Below are positions 47,136 through 58,423 of a DNA stretch of 64,000 nt, in pieces. Below the pieces are notes generated by a model that was not told the origin of the DNA, ran no database searches, and worked only from the letters and a program-made list of their open reading frames with translations. Both the position numbers and the translations under genes were made by a program. The stretch is taken from assembly GCA_963969345.1 (NCBI GenBank), contig OZ017769.1, positions 372,001-436,000 on the forward strand, given 5' to 3'. Each line of letters opens with the position of its first letter. Position 1 is the stretch's first letter. The stretch comes from Turbatrix aceti. Lineage: Eukaryota; Nematoda; Chromadorea; Rhabditida; Panagrolaimidae.

Positions 47136-48193
47136 CTACTGCACAGGTCGAAGTCCCCCCGCATCCAGCCAGCAGTCCACAACCCTGCCAGAAGCCTTGA
47201 GTGGAGTTTTCTCGACACGAAAGCTTATTTTCTTCGGATTCCTGCCGGCCAGACTGATCCACAACCTGACCGGAAAGTAATTGGACCATCTCGGTCCTAG
47301 GGCAGGTACCAGCCGTCTCCGGATCATGTCATCGCGGACTTCGTTGACAAATACCACGACGCACAACGGATGGGACAGCACGAGGCCTATGGCGGATGCT
47401 GCGATGCGGTACAGCGTGGTTCGCTTGGCAGCGTCGTTGTCGAAGTCGCCGATGAATGCTTCGAGGCCATCGATGCATACGAGGCCGACGTCGTCGATAG
47501 CTCGGAGGTCTTCGAGTGAGGTCAGGAAATCACGAATGCAGAAAATGGGACGAACAAATACGTTGTCCAGGAGATCAGCGTCGGTGGATGCCGAAGGAGC
47601 GCCTCGAAATCTGAGGATTTCAAGGAAGCGACTGGTGATGAGAGATTGCCGGTGCTTAGGACCGATAAAGAAGCACTTGATCTGAGGATGAGTGAGCCGG
47701 ATTGAGGCTCCCAGCTGCATCCTGCAAAACTGCATTTTTTAACAAAATAATATTTTTTTCGATATTTTGTATCGTAAAAACCATAATTTGCACTGCTCCC
47801 TTTTTTTCGTCTTGTTTCCATCCAAAACAAGATTTAGGCAAAAAATCAGAGTATCGATAATTTTTAATGGAAAATTCAGGTGCCCGACCGAGCCCAACAG
47901 GCACGAAAAGTGGCAAATTAAATTAACATCACCGATTCTAAAAATTATGACACCCAGAAAGAACGTTAGCAAACAGAATACTGTAAATTCGTTCGATAAC
48001 AGTACTAATCCCGAATTAACAAAAAAACTCACGCAAACTGACTCTTCCCACTGCCCGCCTCACCGACGATCTGAATGATATGCTGCCACGGCAATCCACC
48101 GCCCAAGCAATCGTCCAGCACCGGATCTCCCGTTGAAAGCCACTTCTTGGATTCCTCGCTGGCTAGTAAATCGGAAAAATCCATAATTTTCAT
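47136..48193 (-). CDS. RAD51 paralog (XRCC3/RFS-1-like recombinase accessory protein)
   Basis: Exons 48033-48193 and 47136-47721; 248 aa. VLDDCLGGGLPWQHIIQIVG followed by Walker A GEAGSGKSQ is the RecA/RAD51-paralog signature. Walker B is LVCIDG at about residue 140. The C-terminal PALGPRWSNYFPVRLWI matches the PALG-x-W-x-N motif of RAD51 paralogs, closest in memory to XRCC3. It lacks the N-terminal helix-hairpin-helix domain and is shorter than most paralogs (about 320-350 aa), as seen in some minimal nematode paralogs. Expected role: remodelling RAD-51 filaments in homologous recombination and fork repair. The acceptor choice restores SQFAMQLGASI in frame. It is divergent from the next gene, 480 bp away. 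Confidence 0.85.
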
Positions 48194-48672
48194 CGCTATG
48201 CATCGAAAAAAAAACACTTATCAAGAGAAGTGAAAGTTTCCCGCGCACGTGCGCCTTTCGTTGTGAGAGCATTAAATTTGTTATTTTCTTTATTTTATGC
48301 GTTCTTTTTAAAAAATTTGTTTTTTTCTTCATTTGATGCGTTCGTTTTGAAAGCAATTGTCAATTTTTCAACGATTTTGGACAATACAGTATGATTTCCA
48401 GGTCCCTAATTGATAAATTCGCTTTGCACCTTGAGACTCGAAGAGCTCCGACGTTATAAAACTGGCCAGATTGGTCGACGGGCAATACAGTCAAAGCCAA
48501 GACCCGCCCATTATCGTTGCAGCATAAAAGGAAATCAGTTTCCCCTAAAAATTCTTATTTAATTCATGAGCCTAGGTTTTTTCAAACAAATTTAAAAATT
48601 TGTTTGAACAAATTTAAAAATTCAAACAAATTTAAAAATTTGTTTGAACAATTAAATTTTTAAAGTCAAAAA
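48194..48672. promoter_or_regulatory. Shared divergent promoter region
   Basis: 479 bp between the RAD51-paralog ATG (minus) and the orphan membrane-protein ATG (plus). It contains near-repeats of a TTTGATGCGTTC/TTTATGCGTTC sequence at 48292-48345 and a duplicated palindrome at 48583-48646. Bidirectional promoter activity is inferred from layout. Confidence 0.4.
48583..48646. repeat. Duplicated 24 bp palindrome
   Basis: A palindrome with arms CAAACAAATTT/AAATTTGTTTG and an AA centre occurs at 48583-48606 and again, exactly, at 48623-48646 (40 bp period), 27 bp before the ATG at 48673. Confidence 0.85.
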
Positions 48673-49748
48673 ATGTCTTCTTTGAAAATACTTTTGCTCT
48701 TATTGACTTCTGCGTTTGCTCTTTTTGATGAGCAAATGCCTACCGGGCGAAATCCAAAAATGATTGATCCGTCCAAGCTGCCGCCCGTTGCCCCTCTTCC
48801 CCGTGGCACATTAGATGACTCTTATGTTCTCGCACGGAAAACCGAGTGTACGGGATCACCGATCACGAATCCGATCCTCTGCCGGGGAAGAAACAAAACA
48901 TCATCGTGCATCTGTTGGTATCCTTTCCCGAAAGATCCACTTGGGCACTATTTGGTAATTTCTTGAAACTAAAAAAATTGTTCATAGTTTTCACCGAGTT
49001 TTTTTTAGCACGACACCAGTAAACTCTGTATCGAAGAATACCCTGACGTGGCAAGCTACAAGGTACCCATCTACATTCACCTTCGAATTCTACTCGATCC
49101 GGAAATCCCGACCGACTACGAAGAAGATAACCGCGTTTACAAGATGCTCCAAGAAGAAGCTAACTTCGCTGTCGTAAGGTTTCCCCTTTAAATATTTACC
49201 TCATTCCAACATTTCAGACAAACACACATATCCTCTTCAAGCAGTGCGCCATGGACGCACCTAACCAGATGGAGTACTACATTGTCTACGAAAATGATCC
49301 TGTAACTGCCAGGAACGCTGGAGCATTTTACATGCTGACTTACGATCACTTCAGTTCCTTTCACAACAACTTTAAAAAATACAAGAAAGTCGTCGTTACG
49401 CTTATCGAAGTCCTGCGCGACTTTCTCATGCGTCACTGGACACTGGCATACGAGCACAACTGGGGAAAGTGGTCGGAGAACGCAACGAATAATCCGCATT
49501 ACCGAAATGTGGCGTTTTTTGCCTCCAAAAAAGCGGGACTACTTCTCTGCGACAACGACGGTAAGGTCCTGTATCCGCCGTCAAAGCCTAACACGTGGTT
49601 TAGATCCACGTGGTTCTTCTTGTGGTATATTTTTTTGGGTTTGTTTGTGTTTATTGTTGCTACAGGAGGTATTATACTTTACCGAGATGTAGTGCTGAAA
49701 GAGAGGCGTCATGATAACATATCAGTTTCCTATATCGTTTCTGATTAA
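48673..49748 (+). CDS. Orphan type I membrane protein
   Basis: Exons 48673-48954, 49009-49173 and 49218-49748, all joined in phase 0; 325 aa. A signal peptide (MSSLKILLLLLTSAFA) is followed by an extracytoplasmic domain with five or six cysteines (CTGSPITNPILC, SCICWYPFP, LCIEEYP, FKQCAMD), a compact alpha/beta-looking region (PIYIHLRILLDPEIP, YKKVVVTLIEVLRDFLM), one transmembrane helix near residues 283-307 (WFFLWYIFLGLFVFIVATGG) and a short cytosolic tail ending SVSYIVSD. N-glycosylation sequons are at RNKTSS and ENATNN. The introns are tiny (54 and 44 bp). Family not recognised; extracellular or lumenal role inferred only from topology. Confidence 0.75.
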
Positions 49749-50698
49749 TGTTGATATTTTGTGGGCATTTTTAACGGCAATAAATCGTTGAGAAGTACGG
49801 AGGTATTGGTAAGGGAAGCGGGGGACAGACACAGGACAGGTCGACCAAAAATTCTAAATTTAAGTTAAAGTTCGGTAAGAGCTTTTTTCAAAACGTTTTA
49901 AACCTAGAAAGAAAGCCGCACATCCCACACTTTTTATAATTCCACTCCAAAGCAAACATCTGAATACATCCATCAACAGTCCTTACTAGCTAGCACGCAA
50001 AAGACTATTCACGGTTAAGCCACAGTCACACCTGTCCAAGCTTGTACCAACTCACAGCTTGCTTCCCTGTATCGGGTGTCAAAGCCAGTGCTCATCCATC
50101 AATGCACGTCTTTTTTACTTGAGAGAGGCGTTCATTGACTGAATTGAATTCAAACATGACCACAGCCACCACAACCCCGAACGCGAACCAGTCGTCATTA
50201 CACGGGCGTGTCAACCTACTTTCACAACCGCTGCAACAACCCCGACCGAACCAAAAAATAATCGTCTGGTTCGTTTGCGCAGGTCATCTGCAAAATCTGG
50301 TTTTATTGATTGCCCCAGGTTTTTCGGTGGGGTGTCGATAATTATCATCGCTTCCCTCCCAACAAAGCAAGCACATCCGCACGCCGCCCTCCCCTATTTC
50401 CCGGCTGACCGTTCCCGCCTGACAGGGCCAAAAAGGCAAGCCCGCTTCGTTTCATGCATTTTCAAGAGGCAAGCGAGCCGGCTGCAGCCGCTGTAGTCCT
50501 CTGGCATTGCGGCCATTAGTGTGGCCACAACCCCTGCTGCTACTGCCCTCGTTTGTCCGTTGGCATGGCATGCCATCGTCCAACGCTTCTACAACTACTA
50601 CTGCCAGTTCGTTGCTGCACGAAAAAAGAAGACTAAACCGAAAACCATCTTTTCATTTTGTCCGGGTCTGTTTCTTATTGTCTTGCCGTCAATGAGCA
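49749..50698. other. Intergenic/5' region of the WDR47-like gene
   Basis: 950 bp. G/C content rises after about 50150, with many CAG/GC-rich triplets, suggesting the promoter and 5' UTR. Short open frames there lack domain features. Confidence 0.45.
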
Positions 50699-53600
50699 AT
50701 GGTGTCAACGGTTACGTTTTCTCTTGCCGAAAAGGATATTCTCAAAGCTGTACTGGAATTTCTAGAGTCTAGGGGACTTCACATAACTCAGGTGAGTTTT
50801 AACAAGTTTTATATACCTTTTCTACGAAAAAATGTCAAACTTCTGAGTTTCTTAAAAGCAAGCGCATGAATTTTTGTGCGAATCCAAAATCAATTACTCG
50901 ACTGAAGGGTTTCAAAATCAAACTCAAGCAAAAATTTCAAAATATTCAGCAATCAAAATTTAAAAAATTTGAAATTTTATAACACTGTCGCCTTTTATGA
51001 CAGCTCTTTTGAAATTTTTTTTATATTTCTTACAAGCTTACGACGATGATACTTTTTTTTCATTTTTTCCAAGGGCAACAAATTTACGAATTGTATCGCC
51101 CTATGGTTGAAAGTCAATTTGCAAATTTGTTGACCTGGGAGGTATCGCGATGCATCGTGATCGATGGTGTTAACTCAATTTGCCGCTGTGTGAGTTTCTA
51201 CTGCATCTTGCAGGTGAATTTTCCATTAAAAATTATCAATGGTCTACTTTTTTTGTAAACAAACAAACAAAACGGAAAAAAATATTTTTTTAAAAAATAC
51301 AACTTTTTTCAGTTTGTTATCACAAATTTTGATCGATACAAATTCATCTTTGTTTTTGATAAATCGGTTTTTCTCTTGCTCTTGCCGACAGACTTTTTTA
51401 CCCCCATTTCTCCGAACACCAATGCAATTTTACTTTTTTTCATTCATCGAATTCTTCTCCTTTCAGCTCTCCCTCGAACGCGAAACAGGCATTATCAACG
51501 GGCAGTACAGCGATGACGTGCTCTTTCTGCGCCAGCTTGTGCTCGATGGGCAGTGGGACAACGCGCTTGACTTTGTCCAACCCCTGCAAGATCTTCCCAA
51601 CTTTGACATCCGAGGCTTCCGATACCTGGTGACTAAGTACAAATACTTTGAGCTCCTATGCATCAAACAAGAGCCCGGGCCTATGCATGACAATGACTTT
51701 GCCGTCGAGGAAATCGTCGAGTGCCTAAAAGACCTCGAACACATCTGTCCGACTCCCGAAGACTACCGTCACCTCTGTGCGCTCCTCACCCTGCCCAAGC
51801 TCTCGGATCACGCTGATTTTAAGCACTGGAACCCATCGGCAGCAAGAGTGGAGTGCTTCCACAAGATTTTGCCCTTGGTTGGTCCTCTGTTGCCCGACCT
51901 GACTGCCAAACAGTCTAGTGAGAGTGAAAAGCACGCAGTCAACGATCGATTGGTTCAACTTCTGGCTAAAGGAATTTTCTACGAAGCAGGCATTGATTTC
52001 TGCCAGGCACAAGCACTTGGCAACAAGGAAGTCGCCGACAAAGGACCCCAGTTTACAGAAATCCTCTCTCACCGTGCGAAACTGTCGGGCAACGATCTGT
52101 CTCTAGTTTCGTGGCTCGAAATGGTTGAAAAGTCACAATTTACGCTGCCTTTCCAGCAAAAAGCGCTTGATTTTAAAACCGATACCCTGCAAAAGCCAAA
52201 ATTGGAAGCTCAGTGGACGGAGCATATTCTAGCGACACCAGTCAAGCCAGGAGGCCAGTTTCCGCATTCCCTGGTGCCACCAGCCAGACTCAAATGCGCC
52301 CAAAAGATGACACAATCGTTATGCCTGCCCGCCATGTCGAGTTCCTTTGCCATGGAGGCCAGTATCGTGTCCACAAAGCGAGGTCCAGACAGGCGAAGCA
52401 CGATGATGTCTCAAAGCATGGCCCCAGACGTCGGGTTCAGCATACCAACTATTTCAAATCCCAGCAACAACGAAGCCGCCATGCAGCAAAGCCAGATCAT
52501 AACCAACATGCTGGAGAACTCCGAGTACACCAAGTCATCGAGACCACTGCCTCCCGTCCCCCAGACAAATCTCCAGGATTCAAGACGGGAATTGGATGTT
52601 TTGGCCAAAAGATCTCGACAAGTGCCATGTCCCCTGCCGCCTGTTCCCGAGCTCTCGACGCCTACGAACGATTCAACCGAGAATCTGATGACCAGATCAA
52701 GATTGTTCCAGGAATTTTCGCACCGTCAAAGAGTATCCTCCGGCTACGGGGGTATGCCCCAGATGCCTCAAATGCCCCAAATGGCATCCATGCAACAGCC
52801 ATACTACCCGCCCCCGCCTCCCTCTCGGCCGATGTCCGCCTATGATCTCGGCATGCAGCAGCCCATGGTATCAATGCCGGACCCCTACCGACCAATATCC
52901 ATGATCGGGATGCCAACTGCTCCTTCCTACGAATCGCTGCCGCCTCCCCCGCCACCTAGACCAGCTCAAATGGCCTATCCTCCCCATCCGCAACCTATCG
53001 GAGCCTCGCCATCCATGTCAAACGGCCTGCCGGTCCAGTTTGTCCCTCTGCTCCGCTACGAGGATAACCAAGCGATAAGAGCTGTTGCATTTCATCCCTC
53101 TGGACGCTACTTTGCCATTGGAACAAATTCCAAGCAGCTTCACGTCTGTCGGTATCCAGACGTCCGTCGAACGACCGCTACTTCCCGGCAACTCCCTCTG
53201 GCTCCCGAAATCGCTCTCTCCCGGCCCAAGCAGCACCGAGGAAGCGTCTACTGCTGTGGATTTTCGAACAACGGTGAACTGCTTGCAACCGGCTCAAACG
53301 ACAAGACAATCCGTCTCATGGCATTCAGCGGAGAAGAATGCAAAATAGGAGCCGAGACTGAGCTAGTCATGCACGACGGAACCGTTCGGGAGCTCATATT
53401 CATGGACGACGGTGTCGGAAGGTCACCTGTGTTGGTATCCGGTGGAGCTGGAAATTGCCACATCTGTCTGACAGACTGCGACACGGGAACCACGTTCAAA
53501 CGTCTTCTTGGGCATACAGCACCAATTCTGGGGCTCTACAACTGGGGCACGTGCACTTTTGCGTCGTGCTCTCAGGATAAGACAATCAGATTCTGGGACC

Positions 53601-54188
53601 TAAGGGCATCCAGTGCTGTCAACGTCATCGAACCGAATGCGAGAACATCGAGTAAGTTGATTTTGTAATTAGTGATAATTTTTGGGTAATTAGATGTATT
53701 TTTGTTTGTTAAATTTGTCATCGTAAAAATATTCCCAGAAAACCAATCAATCTGGGAATATTTTAACAATAAATTTCACAAAACAAAACCTCACATTCAA
53801 CCCGATTTCAGACTCACCAGTAACCAGCGTGTGCGTGGATCCCTCAGGCAAGCTTTTGGTCAGTGGACACGAAGATGCGTCCGTGATGCTGTACGACGTT
53901 GTCGCCGGAAGAGTTGTGCAAAACTTCCGTCCCCACGGCGACGAAGTTCGGACTGTTCGTTTCTCAAACGCGGCGTACTACCTTCTCTCCGGATCATACG
54001 ATCATCGTATTGTCATCACAGACATGCGGGGAAACCTCTCCAATCCGCTTATGTATTTGCCGGTTGCTGAACACAACGACAAGATCATTCAATGCCGATG
54101 GCATCCTCAGGAATTCACATTCCTCTCGACGTCTGCCGATCACACTGCTGTTCTCTGGTCTTTGCCTCCAAGTTCTGGTCTATCGTAA
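50699..54188 (+). CDS. WDR47: WDR47/nemitin-like LisH-CTLH-WD40 protein
   Basis: Exons 50699-50791, 51467-53651 and 53812-54188; 884 aa, close to human WDR47 (919). Exon 1 encodes the LisH helix (EKDILKAVLEFLESRGLHIT). Exon 2 starts LSLERETGIINGQYSDDVLF and continues through the CTLH/CRA region (FLRQLVLDGQWDNALDFVQP), strongly matching WDR47. A disordered Met/Pro/Gln-rich linker follows (about residues 330-550; short PQMPQMPQM repeats and poly-Pro). The C-terminal WD40 propeller runs from about residue 556 (AIRAVAFHPSGRYFAIGTNS) to VIQCRW-type end motifs (IIQCRWHPQEFTFLSTSADH). Known role: a microtubule-associated scaffold in neurons, partnering with CAMSAP and dynein-pathway proteins. It overlaps nothing; the convergent kinase gene ends 100 bp away. 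Confidence 0.95.
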
Positions 54189-54288
54189 GATCTTAGAAAT
54201 AAACAAGAATAGTTTGGTTTAACGCCCAGCGCAAAAAAATAACCGACAACATTTTCCGACTTGTTTTGCCATCCTCACTCAAAAAAAT

Positions 54289-56640
54289 TTATTTCTTCTT
54301 CTTCTTTTCCTCATCTTGCTTTGTTTGCTTATCCGATTTGTCACTCTCTTTGCATTTTGTAGCGACCGTTTTGATTTGATCTTCTTCGTCCAGGGACTTG
54401 GGCACTTTTTTGGATTCCTCGTTGGGTTTTTTCGATTCACCTTCGAAAGCTTTCTTTGAACCATATTCTGGGGGCGACGATGGTCCTGGTTGTGCTTGCA
54501 AATACTCGACAACATCTTTGGAGAGCACCGGTATGTCGAATTCATTTTTCGCAGGTGACTTCTTGTCGGCAGAATTATCTGCGGATGTTGTACCATCGAC
54601 TTCGGTAGAATCCTTGGACGCTGTTTTTGATGTCGATCCCTTGGTTCCCCCGATCCGTCTTCGTCTCCGAGATTTGCTTTTTTTGTCACTTGTTCGACGA
54701 CGGTGTTTTCCATGCTTTCGATCCTTGTCTCGATCATTTTCACGGTCTCCGTCCCGATCATCTTGATCATCTTTTACACGGGTCAGAGCTTTCTTACGCG
54801 AATTCTTGACTGAGTTCGCCTTCATCGTTTTTTTGTTTTCTTCTAAGCCATCGCCTCCTTTCTCTCGACTCACGTCTTTCAACAACTTCACCGCCTTTTT
54901 GGTCGACGTCACCTTGGGTTTCACCGAGTCTGCTGCACAATTGCTGGCTTCCTGGGTTGCAGCAGTTCTTCCAATTTTTAGCCAATTTTTGGGTTTCTTT
55001 GGTATGGTGGTAAACGTCTTATCCCTTATGAAAAAGGTCCGGTTGACACCCTTGATTTTGTTGATTGCGAGATTGGCGACCAGTGGAAACTCCGGCGTCT
55101 TCGTCTGCAGGTACTCGCCTAAGTCCCGGTAGACATCGCTAAAACTGGGGCGTAGATTGGTGTCAATGGTCCAACACTGGCGTGTAATTGTCTTGATTTC
55201 GACGGGCATGGAGGGGGGAAGCGACGGCATATCCGCGACCTGAATGCGCTTGGCCATGGCTTTGAAGTTTTTGTCATTGGGCCAGGGCATGATGCCGTTG
55301 TTGAAGATTTCGTACATCAATACACCTGAAACAGCGCGAACATTCATACAATTTTTTTTGCATTAAAACTCACCAAATGCCCAGACATCGCTTTTCTGGA
55401 TGATGAGTGGTTTCCTCCCGAGGCATTCCGGTGCCATCCACCTAAAATTCACTCTTTTCATTTCAATAGACAAAACAATGTTCACAAACCTAATCGGTAT
55501 CTTGAGTTTGGCAGCGTTGACTGTGAACTCGTTGACAAACTTTGATAACCCAAAATCGGCAATTTTGATTATGCCCTGCGCAGAAATTAGGCAGTTACGA
55601 CTCGCGAGGTCTGAATGGATGCATTCTTGGCTGTGAAGGTAGTGCATGCCACGGGCGGCTTCAAAGCAGTACAGCGTGCGTTCGACGACCTCGATTGTTG
55701 GGATATTGAGAAGGTGGTTCTCAAGAGAATCCCCGGCGCAAAATTCCATGACCAGGATCAGCGGGGGGTGATCGCAGGCGACACCGAAAAACTGCAACCG
55801 CAATTTTTTAAATCAGAAAAAAATTCCAGGAATAGAAGTTATACATATACACCTATTCCTGGAAGCATGACTTTTATCGCCAGTGTGATCAGACCCCTCT
55901 CGTGCCACGCCCAAAAGTAATCAGCGCCCCCTCCAACACTTACGCTGATAACGTTTTCGTGATTATAAGTCGACATGAGTCTCGCTTCATGCATCATGGA
56001 CTGCCTTGCTTCCACGATTTTGGCAGCAGAAGTCCCCGTCATTTCGTCGTCCTCCTGGTGGCACACCTTGATGGCAACCGTAACCGTCGAGCCATCGTGT
56101 TTGTGAAAATTTCCCTTGTAAACGCTTCCAAAATTTCCAGCAGACAACTTGTCGGTTTCCGCATTGTAGTGGATGGAGGAGTGCTTGATGAGCCAGGTAG
56201 GTCGATGAATGGCGCGTAGAAGACGGATGTCGCCGGGCATGTAGTGCGAGTTGTAATGAACTGTCAGCGCGGTTACGGAATCGAATTGGGGAAGGGTCAC
56301 GGGAAGAGGGACGCGGGTTTCAGCGTTGTCTTTGAACCTAATGATGGCACCAAGCGAGTACTTGCCCGTCGCGGCGTTGCACTTTATGGTATACGTCGAG
56401 ATGCCACCCATTACGGGTCGGACATTGATGATGACATCCTGGTTGACAGCGGTGTAGTAAAGACGGATGAGCCAGTCTCCTGGCTCGGTTAGTTCGCTTC
56501 TAAAAAGCATATAAGAATTTAAACTTCCAAAAACAGAAATCTTACTCTATTTCAGAAGTCGTTCTCAATCCATGAAACCAAATCTGGTCTTCAACGGCCT
56601 CTGATCGTTTTCGCCCAAAGACCAAGTCAATAATTCCCAT
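54289..56640 (-). CDS. Fer/Fps-like SH2 tyrosine kinase with a long charged tail
   Basis: Exons 56546-56640, 55944-56499, 55490-55791, 55374-55441 and 54289-55325, all in phase; 685 aa. SH2 at about residues 20-120 (IWFHGLRTTSEIE, GDWLIRLYYT). The kinase domain runs about 140-405: LSAGNFGSVYKGN, VTVAIKVCHQ, FGVACDHPPLILVMEFC, HSDLASRNCL, IADFGLSKF, PIRWMAPECLG, DVWAFGVLMYEIF. The HRD arginine is Ser, and the activation-loop Tyr of the Src/Fer pattern is Phe (NEFTVNAAKLKIPIRW). The Lys, the catalytic Asp and DFG are intact, so activity without loop phosphorylation is plausible. About 280 residues follow, very rich in Lys/Arg/Asp/Glu with a basic NLS-like cluster (KSKSRRRRRIGG), ending in poly-Lys. 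It belongs to the SH2-kinase set expanded in nematodes, often germline or sperm-expressed (family knowledge). Confidence 0.9.
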
Positions 56641-57664
56641 AGCTATAGCTGGATGTCACGGAGTTAAAGCATGGAGTAAGGGTTGCGGATTTTCTTAAAG
56701 TGAACAGAGGTAAATCCAAGGTCAGTTGTGTGTGGAATGCAACACACCTTTGTGACAGATTTAATTGCTAGGATATACCGTGAGGCGTCGAATGGAACGG
56801 ACCGGACAGATGTCGGCTTAGCGCTAGGCTGACTGAATGAATGATTGCCGAGAATGGCGGGCGAAGCGCTGCGCATTATTTGTTTCCGAGAACGATAATT
56901 TGCCTATTTTCAATCTCACGGGAAACAAATTAATCATTTTGTGCACGTGTCATCTGGGATTTTGCCAGATTTCAGATTTTTCTAACGTGTAACTTCGGTG
57001 CCGAGAAACGTGCTAAAAAGCCTGTTGGAATACCCAAGGTTCAACCGCGGTATTCCACGCAGGGGACCAGAGTTGGTGAACGGGATACGACCGTCCTTAT
57101 ATTGAATACAAAGGGGGGAGGGGACAATACAAAAACAATTGGGTCAGAGCCACATATTCAAATATTTTACAGCTGTGCTCCGCGCAAACGCCGAAAAAAC
57201 CAGGTTCCCAGCAATAAGGTTTGGACCGACTGCGGCAAGTGTGAATGCCCCTCGGAGCACGGTGAAGCGCTCGCATTCTCAAAAAAAAGTGTACTGGTTT
57301 TTTGCTTACACCATTAGTGTATCTCAAACGATACATTTTTTTACAAGTGCATTGCATGCGTTACACAGATTGGCACATCAAAAAATATTACATATTTTCA
57401 AGCGAACAATGAAAATTTTTTTTAGTCCCAAAAATTTATTCAACATTATTTTTACCGAAAATGTCGTATCGTCGTAAGGAAAAAAATACTGTTTAAGAAT
57501 CGTTAATGTGTTCGAACAGTACAAAAAATGGGAAGACTAGATAATATCACAATTGAAGGATTATTTAATTAATATTTATATAAAAAAGAAAGTCTTTGGA
57601 GTTCTTTTCGTTGCCTTGAGCTGATTTCGTATGTATCGTAGAGTTTCACAGCAGTTTCCATTGC
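56641..57664. other. Intergenic region, no gene seen
   Basis: 1.0 kb between the 5' end of the Fer-like kinase gene and the 3' end of the dysbindin-like gene. No promoter element or repeat stands out. Confidence 0.45.
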
Positions 57665-58423
57665 TCATGCCACATCCATTAGACCCGGAGGATTCTTTCG
57701 TAGGTGTTGTTCCTGAATGGCATCGTCCAGTGCTTCGAGATTCAGCAACGCGAGTTCAGTCTGTACAAAAAACCGTTCAAGCTCATCAATTTGCCGGTTG
57801 AAGTCGTCGACTTTCTTTGTCAGAGCCGGCAGCTCGATAAGGGTGTCGTGAAGGTGGCAGACGGCTTCCCAGTCTTCATTGAGCAGTTGCTGCAACGCAG
57901 ACATCCTGGTGCTTGTCTGATTCGCATGTCGGACTGCCTGCAGATTGAGATCTCGTATTTGATAAAGGCCAAGTTTGTACCGGAAGAGGAGGTCCTGCCC
58001 TCGGTCGGTCGTTGCCAGGGAATGAATAAACTTATGAGCGACGCTAAAAAAAGTATTTTTTAACGAAAGTGTCATGTTTGTCATAAAGCTGATAAAATCG
58101 CATAATAGAGTTTTTTGTGCCATCTGGCAAAGTCTGGCAACGCCACAGTTGCTTCAGAGCTCCCGAAAACCCCTTACAAAACATTTTTATAATATTGTGA
58201 AAATCCGAAGTTAGTTGTCAAATTCAATGGAAGTAATGAAAAATTGATAAAAATCGGAGTTGCAAAAATCAAAGTTGCAAAATTCGAAGTAGTGTCACTA
58301 AACCATTTCGTTAGAAACAACTCACTTTTCATGGAAATATTCATTTTTTATAACCGAGCTGAGATTCGGTATTTCCTCGTAGATGGATGTCAGAACGTTG
58401 CGTAGCGATCCGAGATTCAGCAT
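57665..58423 (-). CDS. DTNBP1: Dysbindin-like protein (BLOC-1 subunit)
   Basis: Exons 58326-58423 and 57665-58043, joined in phase; 158 aa. The start MLNLGSLRNVLTSIYEEIPN parallels the human dysbindin N-terminus (MLETLRERLLSVQQDF). The second exon carries the coiled coil: QLLNEDWEAVCHLHDTLIEL, PALTKKVDDFNRQIDELERF and LALLNLEALDDAIQEQHLRK align with the LQQLPAL...LEEVENNLLHLEDLC region of dysbindin. It ends soon after this coil, so the C-terminal half of vertebrate dysbindin is missing; compact forms are known in invertebrates. BLOC-1 acts in endosome/lysosome-related organelle biogenesis and synaptic homeostasis. The single intron contains a truncated TIR element. Confidence 0.7.
58073..58304 (-). 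mobile_element. Truncated TIR element in the dysbindin intron
   Basis: On the minus strand the copy starts GGTTTAGTGACACTACTTCG at 58304 and follows the element at 36989 through its core (GTTGCCAGACTTTGCCAGA, then GCGATTTTATCAGCTTTATG). It then stops, lacking the second inverted arm. The 5' side abuts the splice acceptor of the dysbindin exon. Confidence 0.8.
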
